Positions 1-6,382 of a stretch of DNA of 19,924 nt are shown one piece after another. Positions within the stretch are counted from its first letter, which is position 1, and each line of letters begins with the position of its first letter. The notes below the pieces were generated by a model. It had not been told where the DNA came from. It was given only the letters and a program-made list of their open reading frames with translations, and did not search any database. A program made the position numbers and the translations under genes. The DNA comes from Bacteroidota bacterium (lineage in GTDB: Bacteria > Bacteroidota > Bacteroidia > Bacteroidales > UBA1402): positions 1-19,924 of the forward strand of contig JAUZOU010000015.1 of NCBI GenBank assembly GCA_030706285.1. Reading direction: 5' to 3'.

Positions 1-266
1 AAATCGGCTTTTAGCTTTCGCGGGCCTTTTTTTTCCTCAGGATGATTTTTGTTAATGGCATAAAAAACCAATCCGTGATGTTTGCACCAATCAACAGCCT
101 CATCCAGCATATATCCTTCACGTACAGTCCAGAGAATAATCTGATGTTGCTCCTCTTGTTGCAGACGAACCAAGCATTCAACGGCGAGGGGTATTTCTGG
201 ACCAATTTTCGGAAAACGGTTTTCTACAATTGTTCCGTCAAAATCAACTGCAATAATCATAGACAT
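1..266 (-). CDS. HAD-superfamily phosphatase, BT0820-like (partial, 3' end outside window)
   Basis: The minus strand is open from ATG at 266 (an in-frame ATG at 260 is the alternative) to the window edge, giving 89 residues of a haloacid dehalogenase-type hydrolase. HAD motif I is VDFDGT with D8 and D10, the nucleophile and the acid/base. Motif II is the LWT strand with T47. A GPRKLKAD stretch near residues 81-88 supplies the motif III lysine. Motif IV, normally a YIDD-type sequence, would lie just past the edge. The compact form without a large cap matches the small Bacteroidota HAD family typified by BT0820; that match is from memory. The substrate is unknown. It lies 112 bases downstream of the winged-helix regulator on the same strand and is probably co-transcribed with it, which fits a polysaccharide or sugar-phosphate setting. 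Confidence 0.85.
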   Translation of the reverse strand, partial: MSMIIAVDFDGTIVENRFPKIGPEIPLAVECLVRLQQEEQHQIILWTVREGYMLDEAVDWCKHHGLVFYAINKNHPEEKKGPRKLKAD

Positions 267-378
267 ATTATTAAAAAGGTATGAATCAAGCATGTCGAAG
301 TTCGTCACTCCCATGGTTCGGTTGTAACGAATGGACACACAACGTCAACGAATCCGCTTAAGCGGCAATAAGGGCATA

Positions 379-909
379 CTATTCGACCGACCAGATCAGC
401 AAAGATTTGGACTTGTCGTGTATGAATCGGGACAGTTCAGTGGGTTTAACGGTTATATACCGTATCTTCAGAGAGAAGTTTACTTCGGTTTTGCGTACCA
501 GTTGATGCAGGTAGATATCGTCAAAGTCGTTGCCAACCAGTACCAGATCAATCGTATTGCCTGGATTTCCTTCGGCAAAACCATCAGTAATATAGGCTTT
601 TTCAAGATTACCGACACATTTGACCAAATTGTCTATGACCTGGTCTATGCCGACATCTTTGAACAACAGCTTATGAATCTCTTCAAAATAGGGATGCCTG
701 GTATTGGCCCGGTACATCTTTTTATTTTGAATGATGTGTGATTCAAGCAGCTTAGCGTCTTCTAACCTATTCAATTCCTGTCTGATACTATTGGTCGATT
801 CACCAAATTCATCGGCAAGGTTTCGCAGATAGGCTGTGGTTTCGCTGTTTATGAAAAATTTCATCAACAACTTAATACGGGTTTTGGAAGTAATCAAACT
901 ATCAAGCAT
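379..909 (-). CDS. Winged-helix regulator fused to a nucleotidyltransferase-like domain
   Basis: This is a 176-residue protein. Residues 1-70 look like an ArsR/MarR-type winged helix: 'TAYLRNLADEFGESTNSIRQ' is helix-turn-helix-like and 'NRLEDAKLLESHIIQNKKMY' is recognition helix plus wing. Residues 95-170 resemble the minimal nucleotidyltransferase fold: 'AYITDGFAEG' followed by 'TIDLVLVGND'. The canonical GS...DxD signature is degenerate, with only one clear metal-site Asp, so catalysis is doubtful and a ligand-sensing role is more likely. The family is common in Bacteroidota, usually labelled ArsR family regulator, and often sits at the head of exopolysaccharide clusters (from memory). The gene starts at ATG 909, after a 794-base gap shared with the divergent 1704 gene, and leads into the HAD gene. 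I could not find a clear TAnnTTTG promoter directly upstream. Confidence 0.85.
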   Translation of the reverse strand: MLDSLITSKTRIKLLMKFFINSETTAYLRNLADEFGESTNSIRQELNRLEDAKLLESHIIQNKKMYRANTRHPYFEEIHKLLFKDVGIDQVIDNLVKCVGNLEKAYITDGFAEGNPGNTIDLVLVGNDFDDIYLHQLVRKTEVNFSLKIRYITVKPTELSRFIHDKSKSLLIWSVE

Positions 910-1050
910 GGTATTTATTTAAATGATACGTTGTTGAAGCAGATTAACAAGACTAGGCAATAAGGAAGATAAATGCTGAACAGAAGAGCCTGACCAGCTA
1001 AGCCAAATTTGGAACAATCCGGCCGTATAATGAAGATTCACCAAAGAAAA

Positions 1051-1125
1051 GGTCTGAACCCGAAGTCAAGCCCTGGCCCCTAATTCCGCGGCAAGCGGCA
1101 GAAGATTCAACCCTTAGAGATTAAA
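1051..1125 (+). repeat. Dispersed intergenic repeat, copy A
   Basis: This copy shares an ordered architecture with copies at 6113-6183 and 16910-16979. The core at 1078-1097 (CCCTAATTCCGCGGCAAGCG) matches the other two copies at 18 of 20 bases. GAGATTAAA follows at 1117-1125, 39 bases after the core start, preceded by CAACCCTTA. It is the most diverged copy: the GCCGC arm is replaced by GCGGC, although CCGC/GCGG pairing is still possible. It lies in a gene gap. Confidence 0.8.
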
Positions 1126-1264
1126 TAGTGACTTCACCATCTGCGTGCTCTTGAAACATGTTCATGCCCGCAGTCGCAGTCTCAACGACTACGTTTTTGT
1201 CTTAAATGTTTGATTGTAATCCCAACTTCATTCATAACGTTTTGCAGATAACGTCATTGATCTG

Positions 1265-1300
1265 AATGAATGCTAAAATTCAAATGAATGCTAAAATTCA
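1265..1300 (+). repeat. Perfect 18-bp tandem duplication
   Basis: Two adjacent identical copies of AATGAATGCTAAAATTCA occupy 1265-1282 and 1283-1300. Each copy contains the inverted repeat TGAAT/ATTCA around GCTAAA. This could be a paired protein-binding site or a recent slippage duplication. It sits about 355 bases upstream of the minus-strand regulator and 400 bases upstream of the zinc-ribbon gene. Confidence 0.85.
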
Positions 1301-1624
1301 GCAGATCGAAATAAGTTTGGGAAGTTGTCAGATTATCAGTAATGATATTGATCAAGATTAGTACTCAGTCTTGAGTCAAAATACCCTATTAGAAACCATT
1401 GATAACCTTTGTAACAAATAACGATAAAAAATGAAGCGAAAATTGGTTCGCAATATAACCACAAATTTTTAAAATCCAAACTTTTTATCAGTTTTTTTTA
1501 AAAAAAATTACAAACGAGTAGAAAAGGTTCCTGGATTCATGGTTTTATCGTTATAGAATTCAGTCATAAAAGGCGGTTATTTATCAATAAGTGAATTGAT
1601 TAATGGACATGAATCTTTTTTTGT

Positions 1625-1632
1625 TATCTTTG
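1625..1632 (+). promoter_or_regulatory. Bacteroidota-type -7 promoter element
   Basis: TATCTTTG is an exact match to the TAnnTTTG -7 consensus of the Bacteroidota housekeeping sigma factor. It follows a T-rich run and precedes the zinc-ribbon gene by about 70 bases. No well-spaced -33 TTTG was found, so the call rests on the -7 box and position. Confidence 0.6.
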
Positions 1633-1703
1633 TCGCAGAAATTGAAACAGGACAGTATATATGCCGGCAAACAATTTTGACACGTATCTAAACACAACAT
1701 TGT

Positions 1704-1910
1704 ATGAAAAAAACAGGTAAAACCGTGTATCCTGATCTGGAGAAATTCCCGTGTTGCCCCTATTGCGGTGAGACATGTCCCGAATTTGATCTTTCTACGA
1801 TGACACTAAACGGAGAGTGTACGAAATGCCAGTTTTATAACAGCGGAGTTAAAACTCAAGACTATAAACTGACACAGTTGGATCGGATCAAGACGATGTT
1901 CGTTCAATAA
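1704..1910 (+). CDS. Small zinc-ribbon-like protein, function unknown
   Basis: This is a 68-residue protein with two CxxC knuckles: C18-x2-C21 (CPYC) and C39-x2-C42 (CTKC), with extra cysteines at 17 and 25. That spacing is typical of a single structural zinc ribbon. There is no signal peptide or membrane segment, so it is probably cytoplasmic. The C-terminal part (KLTQLDRIKTMFVQ) is likely a short helix. Transcription probably starts just after the TATCTTTG box at 1625. An overlapping 19-codon frame at 1661-1720 runs across the start codon and could be a leader peptide or chance. The next gene is convergent and ends 39 bases away. I do not recognise a named family; zinc ribbons of this size can bind nucleic acid or protein partners, but nothing here decides which. 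Confidence 0.75.
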   Translation: MKKTGKTVYPDLEKFPCCPYCGETCPEFDLSTMTLNGECTKCQFYNSGVKTQDYKLTQLDRIKTMFVQ

Positions 1911-1980
1911 AGCCGGATGCTGCAATAACCTCTTTTGCATCATTCGTTGCTAAAGTTCAGCTGGCATAACCGTTCCGGCT
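1911..1980. terminator. Possible bidirectional stem-loop between convergent genes
   Basis: AGCCGGA (1911-1917) and TCCGGCT (1974-1980) are perfect complements. Inside them GATGC (1916-1920) can pair with GCATC (1937-1941), near a CTCTTTT run. The outer arm extends into the 3' end of the minus-strand gene. The stems are short and the loops long, so a shared terminator is only a weak suggestion. Confidence 0.3.
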
Positions 1981-2492
1981 GAAGGATTTGCCACCTCAAG
2001 ACAAACAGATTTAACCGGTAAGGCATACGTCACTGTATCTTCACCGCCAGGGCCGGAAAAGGCGTCACCCGTATCCACCAGTTTAATGGCTTCAGCATCA
2101 TCCAGCACCTCAATGCGAATGTTTGCCAAACCGAAACGCATCATATCAATTTCTTTAGCCGCTGCTTGTGTCAAATCCATCAAATGAGGATTTCTTTTGG
2201 AGAAACGGTCTGTTACCCTGACAATAACCGATTTTCCATTATCAACATTGGTCACTCTGACCAATGTGCCAAATGGAAGTGAAGCATGTGCAGCGGTAAA
2301 CAGATTGTTATCAAGCACTTCTCCACTTGATGTCCGTCTTCCGTTAAACCTGCTGCTATAATAAGAAGCAGTGCCTGTCGTCCTTTCGGCAGCCACATCT
2401 GCCAAAGGTATCAGCATCCAGATAAGCAGCACCATCGTCATCATCCGGACGATCCATGATTTGCCGTTGGTCTGTGATGTTCTTCCTTTCAT
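1950..2492 (-). CDS. rlpA: RlpA-like double-psi beta-barrel (DPBB) envelope protein
   Basis: This is a 180-residue protein. Residues 1-15 are basic, 16-35 form a hydrophobic signal or anchor segment ending ADVAAE, and residues 39-130 form a DPBB domain of the RlpA lytic transglycosylase family, which cleaves peptidoglycan glycan strands lacking stem peptides. Diagnostic stretches are GTASYYSSRFNGRRTSSGE, TAAHASLPFGTLVRVTN, VRVTDRF and HLMDLTQAAA. The spacing E58, D61, H69, D95 equals that of the conserved E120/D123/H131/D157 residues of Pseudomonas aeruginosa RlpA, recalled from memory. No lipobox cysteine is visible and no SPOR domain is present; the C-terminal 50 residues are unassigned. 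It therefore keeps the putative active residues but lacks the usual septal-targeting module. A TATCTTTG box on the minus strand (2524-2517) probably drives it. Confidence 0.88.
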   Translation of the reverse strand: MKGRTSQTNGKSWIVRMMTMVLLIWMLIPLADVAAERTTGTASYYSSRFNGRRTSSGEVLDNNLFTAAHASLPFGTLVRVTNVDNGKSVIVRVTDRFSKRNPHLMDLTQAAAKEIDMMRFGLANIRIEVLDDAEAIKLVDTGDAFSGPGGEDTVTYALPVKSVCLEVANPSAGTVMPAEL

Positions 2493-2516
2493 GCGCTTTT
2501 AGTCTATGTGTGTTTA

Positions 2517-2524
2517 CAAAGATA
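2517..2524 (-). promoter_or_regulatory. -7 promoter element of the RlpA-like gene
   Basis: Read on the minus strand this is TATCTTTG, an exact TAnnTTTG match, 24 bases upstream of the ATG at 2492. That implies a leader shorter than 20 bases. No clear -33 box was found. Confidence 0.6.
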
Positions 2525-2719
2525 CGAATATTAAACCACTTTTGAAAATATGTACTTATGGTATCCTATTTGTTTACAATATGCTATATAATAATTATAT
2601 CTATTTCCACCAGATCTGGCAAAAATCCTTAATTTACAGGTAATTTTTACATAATATCCAACTTCTTTAAAAAAGACGAGATTCATTCTTGTGCCTGAAA
2701 GGCTTTATCTCATAAAAAA

Positions 2720-2751
2720 TTTGGTGTTGTTACCCAATTTTATTACTTTCG
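2720..2751 (+). promoter_or_regulatory. Promoter of the PAS histidine kinase gene
   Basis: A -33 element TTTG (2720-2723) is followed after 20 bases by TACTTTCG (2744-2751), which differs from TAnnTTTG at one position. Spacing is right for the Bacteroidota primary sigma factor. It predicts a leader of about 110 bases. Confidence 0.55.
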
Positions 2752-2866
2752 CAGCGACATGAAAGATAAGTCTGCCAGCTGTTTAAACTGGGCAGAAACA
2801 GCTTATCCGGCATAAACCTATATAGCCCCTACACATCAGAGGACCTACTTTAATCTATCAAAGCTA

Positions 2867-4723
2867 ATGAATGCGTATGATCTTGAAGTCATTTTTGAAT
2901 TACTGATAAAAAATTCTTCTACTTGCAGCATATTGGTTGATCTCGATGGAAACATCATCCGGTTTAATGACGCTTATAAAAATCTAATCGGTTACTCTGA
3001 TGAGGAAATCAGATCCAAGGCGTTCGCCGTTTATGTCTCAGACGATGAATACCAACGTGAAATAGGGTTCATAAACCAATTGCTCAACGGTGAAAAGACG
3101 GATATTCAGTTTCAGTCTGCAAGGCTAAGCAAAGAGGGGAAAGTGATTCCTATTGAAGTGACAGCCCTCCTGTTTACCGGAAAGGACAATAAACCCGAAT
3201 TCGTGCTGAAACGCATTGAAGACATTTCAAAAAAGGTAGAAACAGAAGAGTTGACCCGCAACAATTTGTTTTATCTGAGAACCATTTTGGATCAGGTTCC
3301 TCTGAGTATTTATTTTAAAGACAAGGACAGCCGGTTTCTCCTGAACAGCAGACAGCATTTAAAATCGTTGGATTGCCAAACGCAGGAAGAGGCAAAAGGA
3401 AAAACTGACTTTGACTTCTTTCACGAAGTTCATGCACACAAAGCTTTCGAGGCCGAACAGGAAATTATAAGAACCGGAAAAGGTGTCAATATTGAAGAAA
3501 AAATCACTGAAAAAGACGGCAACGTCAAATGGGGACAAACCATCAAACAGCCATTAAAAGATCCAAATGGTGAAATCATAGGGACATACGGCATAACAAG
3601 AGACATTACGGTCCTAAAAAAAGCCGAAGAAAAGATGATGGCGTTGAATAAACAATTAGTCGATAAAAACGCCCAATTACATGACACCATTGAGGAACTC
3701 AGCCGAACCCAAAACAAACTGATATTTGCCGAAAAAATGGCAGCGCTGGGCAATCTGATCGGTGGCATCGCTCATGAGATAAACACCCCCCTGGGTGCCA
3801 TCAAAGCCAGCTCTTCCAATATTGACGAAGTAGTTGAGAAGATCGGCGTAGATCTGCCATGGATGTTACACAATGCTTCAAAAGAAGAGATTAACTGGCT
3901 GTTCAAGCTATTGACAGAAGCGGACGCAAGAGACATCTCCGTCTTTTCAAAAGAAGAACGGCAGAAAAAACGAGCATTGACGTCCCTTTTTGAAGATAAT
4001 CATATTGAAAATGCACCTGTAGTTGCTGATACGATCGTATCTCTGAAGTTGAATGATGAAGATGACAGCTATTTGAATTTTTTAAAACAGCCGCATGCAC
4101 AACGATTGCTTCATATTCTCAAAATCCTCTTTTCGCTGAAACGAAATGCCAATAATATTTCAGTTTCTGTTGAGAAAGCATCCACCGTCGTCAAGGCCTT
4201 AAGAAGTTATATCTACAAAAATATTTCCGGCGATTTTGAAGCAACCGACTTGAGTGAAACGCTCAACACGGTGCTGATCCTGACCGCCAACATGATCAAG
4301 CATTCCAAAACTGAAGTCATTACCCATTTCGAAACGGTCCCTCCTATTTTTTGCCGGCAAGACGAAATGTGTCAGGTCTGGACCAATCTCATCACCAACG
4401 CCATTCAGGCAATGGGTGAAGGAGGAACACTTGTCATAAACCTCAGACATGATAAAACCGGCTATATAACGATTAGCTTCAAAGACTCAGGGCCTGGGAT
4501 TCCGGATGACATTAAGCTACGCATTTTCGAACCCTATTTCACGACAAAAGAAAAAGGTATCGGTACAGGAATGGGGCTGGATATTTCCAGACAGATCATT
4601 GAAAGGCACAAAGGAAAGATCTGGTTCAAATCAGCATCCGGATCAGGAACCACTTTTTTTGTACAAGTGCCGATAGACCAGGAAAAACATGACACACAGC
4701 CATTAAACCAGTCTAATAAATGA
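2867..4723 (+). CDS. PAS-PAS sensor histidine kinase with inter-helix insertion
   Basis: This is a 618-residue soluble sensor kinase; no membrane segment is visible, so it should sense a cytoplasmic cue. PAS1 spans about 10-122 (SILVDLDGNIIRFNDAYKNL) and PAS2 about 132-250 with a PAC end (GTYGITRDIT). A coiled coil covers about 250-290. The H box is AALGNLIGGIAHEINTPLGA with phospho-acceptor H303. HATPase_c carries the N box (N507/N511), G1 (DSGPGIP, D540), F box (FEPYFTT) and G2 (GIGTGMGL, 564-571). About 205 residues separate H303 from the N box, nearly twice the usual distance. The extra stretch (about 320-430) lies between the two dimerisation helices. I recall similar HEINTPLGAI kinases with the same insertion in other phyla, so it is probably a subfamily trait. 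No receiver or output domain is present. The receiver-kinase gene 181 bases downstream is the obvious partner. Confidence 0.9.
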   Translation: MNAYDLEVIFELLIKNSSTCSILVDLDGNIIRFNDAYKNLIGYSDEEIRSKAFAVYVSDDEYQREIGFINQLLNGEKTDIQFQSARLSKEGKVIPIEVTALLFTGKDNKPEFVLKRIEDISKKVETEELTRNNLFYLRTILDQVPLSIYFKDKDSRFLLNSRQHLKSLDCQTQEEAKGKTDFDFFHEVHAHKAFEAEQEIIRTGKGVNIEEKITEKDGNVKWGQTIKQPLKDPNGEIIGTYGITRDITVLKKAEEKMMALNKQLVDKNAQLHDTIEELSRTQNKLIFAEKMAALGNLIGGIAHEINTPLGAIKASSSNIDEVVEKIGVDLPWMLHNASKEEINWLFKLLTEADARDISVFSKEERQKKRALTSLFEDNHIENAPVVADTIVSLKLNDEDDSYLNFLKQPHAQRLLHILKILFSLKRNANNISVSVEKASTVVKALRSYIYKNISGDFEATDLSETLNTVLILTANMIKHSKTEVITHFETVPPIFCRQDEMCQVWTNLITNAIQAMGEGGTLVINLRHDKTGYITISFKDSGPGIPDDIKLRIFEPYFTTKEKGIGTGMGLDISRQIIERHKGKIWFKSASGSGTTFFVQVPIDQEKHDTQPLNQSNK

Positions 4724-4904
4724 AACGCGTATGCTATGCTTGCACAAAGCATATAAAATTACCATCGGCATGCCGAGTACTGTGACCTTAAAAAACGAAA
4801 AGAAATAACTCATATGAAACAAGCATGTTTGTACCAACCATCAAAGCAGATGATCATCCGGCATGTGAGTTGCATATGGCCATGAACGAAAAAATTATGA
4901 TCCT

Positions 4905-6083
4905 ATGAAACAGGCCATTATTTGTGTTGATGATGAAGACATCATTTTGGAGGCATTGAAAGATCAACTAGGTCCTTTCTTTGAAAACCAGTATCTGATT
5001 GAAACATCCACTACAGCCGAAGAGGCTCTCGAAATCTACGATGAACTGGTTGAAAGTGGTTATAATGTTCCGGTTGTCATTTCCGATTACTTGATGCCAG
5101 GTATGAGAGGTGATGAATTTCTGATAAAGGTACACGCAAAGAATCCCCATACCCTGAAAATCTTATTGACAGGACATGCCAACATTGAGGGCATTACCAA
5201 TGCCATCAACAAAGCGAATCTATACAGATATATTCCGAAACCATGGGACAGAGATGACCTGATACTAACTGTACGCGAAGCGGTCAGGAGTTTTTTGCAG
5301 GAAGAAGAGATCAAGAAAAAGAATGAAGAGCTTCAATCCATCAATGAAAACCTGGAAAAACTGGTTGAAGAACGCACATCAGAACTTGAAGAGGCCAATG
5401 CTACCAAGGATAAATTTTTCTCTATCATTGCTCACGACATGAAAGACCATTTCAGCGGGCTTCTTGGTTATACGGAAGTGCTATCGACCGACTTCGAGCG
5501 TTTCCCGGATGAAGAGAAAAAGACCATCATCTCTACCATCCGTAACGTCTCTGAACAAACGTACAAATTGCTTCAAAATTTACTTGAATGGGCAAATATT
5601 CAAACAGGAAACATGCCTTTCAAACCAGAACAATTTCCATTGACAGCCTTTATTCTGGACGAAATGACGCTTTTACAGGAATATTCAGGCAAGAAACATC
5701 AAACGCTGGATTTTAAACCGACGAATGAAACAATCGTCTATGCCGATGAAAGCATGATTTCTTCTGTCATGAGGAACCTGGTCGGTAATGCTGTCAAGTT
5801 CACACCTGAGAACGGCAACATCGTCATTACGACAGCCAGAAAAGATTCCAAAGCCATCATAACCATACAGGATAACGGAGTGGGTATCACACCTGAAAAC
5901 CTGGTCAGACTATTCAAGGTAAACGAGTCTGTCAAGACGTACGGGACCAATCAGGAAGACGGAACAGGCCTTGGATTGATTCTTTGCAGAGAATTCATCA
6001 AAAAGAATGGCGGAGAAATAGCCATCGATTCAAAGAAAGGCGTCGGAACAACTGTATCCTTTACGATTCCACTGTTGGGGTGA
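4905..6083 (+). CDS. Response regulator receiver-histidine kinase hybrid
   Basis: This is a 392-residue protein. A CheY-like receiver occupies 1-125, with acidic pair D10/D11, phospho-acceptor D61 (ISDYLMPGM), switch T89 (LLTGHA) and K112 (PKPW). The LTGHA and YIPKPW pattern is typical of receivers paired with cyclic-di-GMP or kinase outputs. A coiled coil follows at about 130-168. The HisKA H box is SIIAHDMKDHFSGL with H177; the usual HDLRNPL core is altered to HDMKDHF. HATPase_c has N295 (NLVGNA), G1 DNGVGI (D323) and G2 GTGLGL (353-358). It can probably take phosphate from the upstream PAS kinase on D61, and this would gate its own kinase activity. There is no DNA-binding domain, so the final target is elsewhere. 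The gene is likely co-transcribed with the upstream kinase and is followed by repeat copy B and a terminator. Confidence 0.9.
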   Translation: MKQAIICVDDEDIILEALKDQLGPFFENQYLIETSTTAEEALEIYDELVESGYNVPVVISDYLMPGMRGDEFLIKVHAKNPHTLKILLTGHANIEGITNAINKANLYRYIPKPWDRDDLILTVREAVRSFLQEEEIKKKNEELQSINENLEKLVEERTSELEEANATKDKFFSIIAHDMKDHFSGLLGYTEVLSTDFERFPDEEKKTIISTIRNVSEQTYKLLQNLLEWANIQTGNMPFKPEQFPLTAFILDEMTLLQEYSGKKHQTLDFKPTNETIVYADESMISSVMRNLVGNAVKFTPENGNIVITTARKDSKAIITIQDNGVGITPENLVRLFKVNESVKTYGTNQEDGTGLGLILCREFIKKNGGEIAIDSKKGVGTTVSFTIPLLG

Positions 6084-6112
6084 TTTCTCAGGAACGTCTC
6101 AATAAATTGTAT

Positions 6113-6183
6113 AAGTCCCAGAACAAACCCTGTACCCTGATTCCGCCGCAAGCGGCAGGGATTTTTCACCTGTAGAGATTAAA
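6113..6183 (+). repeat. Dispersed intergenic repeat, copy B
   Basis: The core CCCTGATTCCGCCGCAAGCG (6135-6154) is identical over 20 bases to copy C. GAGATTAAA follows at 6175-6183, 40 bases after the core start. GCCGC-AA-GCGGC forms a short GC stem, extendable by CCCT/AGGG. The copy begins with AGTCCCAG 30 bases after the kinase stop codon and ends 11 bases before the terminator stem. Confidence 0.85.
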
Positions 6184-6193
6184 CCAATGACAG

Positions 6194-6233
6194 CTGAGTT
6201 TTTATCATAAAAGATAGAAACTCAGTTTTTTTT
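6194..6233 (+). terminator. Intrinsic terminator of the two-kinase block
   Basis: CTGAGTTTTTATC pairs with GATAGAAACTCAG around a short ATAAAA loop. CTGAGTTT/AAACTCAG is perfect, and eight T residues follow. This is a strong rho-independent terminator 110 bases downstream of the receiver-kinase gene. Confidence 0.88.
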
Positions 6234-6267
6234 ATGATTGACAGACTGTGTTTTTGGGGCTTTTCTG

Positions 6268-6297
6268 TTGAAAATGAGTAAAGCAATGTTAATTTTG
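6268..6297 (+). promoter_or_regulatory. Promoter of the outer-membrane protein gene at 6383
   Basis: TTG at 6268-6270 is followed after 19 bases by TAATTTTG (6290-6297), an exact match to TAnnTTTG. The start codon lies 86 bases downstream of the -7 box. It comes right after a terminator, as expected for a new transcription unit. Confidence 0.6.
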
Positions 6298-6382
6298 CAT
6301 TGGAATTTCAACCTATTTCTGAAATCGTCTTACAATTCAACCAACTGATCGAGCGCCTCATTTCGACATAAATCAAACATCC

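Larger units (their letters stand above)
910..1703. other. Long intergenic region between divergent genes
   Basis: These 794 bases hold no convincing gene except a possible 19-codon leader at 1661-1720. They contain copy A of the dispersed repeat (1051-1125), a perfect 18-bp tandem duplication (1265-1300), a run of eight T then eight A (1492-1507), and the promoter of the downstream small gene (1625-1632). The part from about 1370 to 1620 is strongly AT-rich. Confidence 0.7.
2493..2866. other. Divergent promoter region, rlpA-like gene / PAS kinase
   Basis: These 374 bases lie between divergently transcribed genes. They hold a minus-strand promoter at 2517-2524 and a plus-strand promoter at 2720-2751. 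The kinase leader is about 110 bases long (about 2757-2866). An AT-only 15-bp palindrome at 2586-2600 is probably chance. No small gene is seen. Confidence 0.65.

Noticed and set aside
331..741. Plus-strand open frame of 136 codons
   Set aside because: It lies opposite the winged-helix regulator, whose protein shows clear domain motifs; the plus frame resembles nothing and is a shadow.
1492..1507. Eight T followed by eight A
   Set aside because: Could bend DNA, but it is in a generally AT-rich stretch with no stem or gene end nearby, so no function is claimed.
2586..2600. 15-bp palindrome made only of A and T
   Set aside because: Low-complexity AT sequence gives such dyads often; no T tract and no fitting promoter geometry.
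3430..3768. Minus-strand open frame of 112 codons with hydrophobic runs
   Set aside because: Fully antisense to the conserved PAS/H-box part of the kinase gene.
4814..4885. A 23-codon frame before the receiver-kinase gene whose first codons resemble its start
   Set aside because: Only ATGAAACA-type similarity, no promoter and no conserved peptide; likely chance in a 181-base gap.
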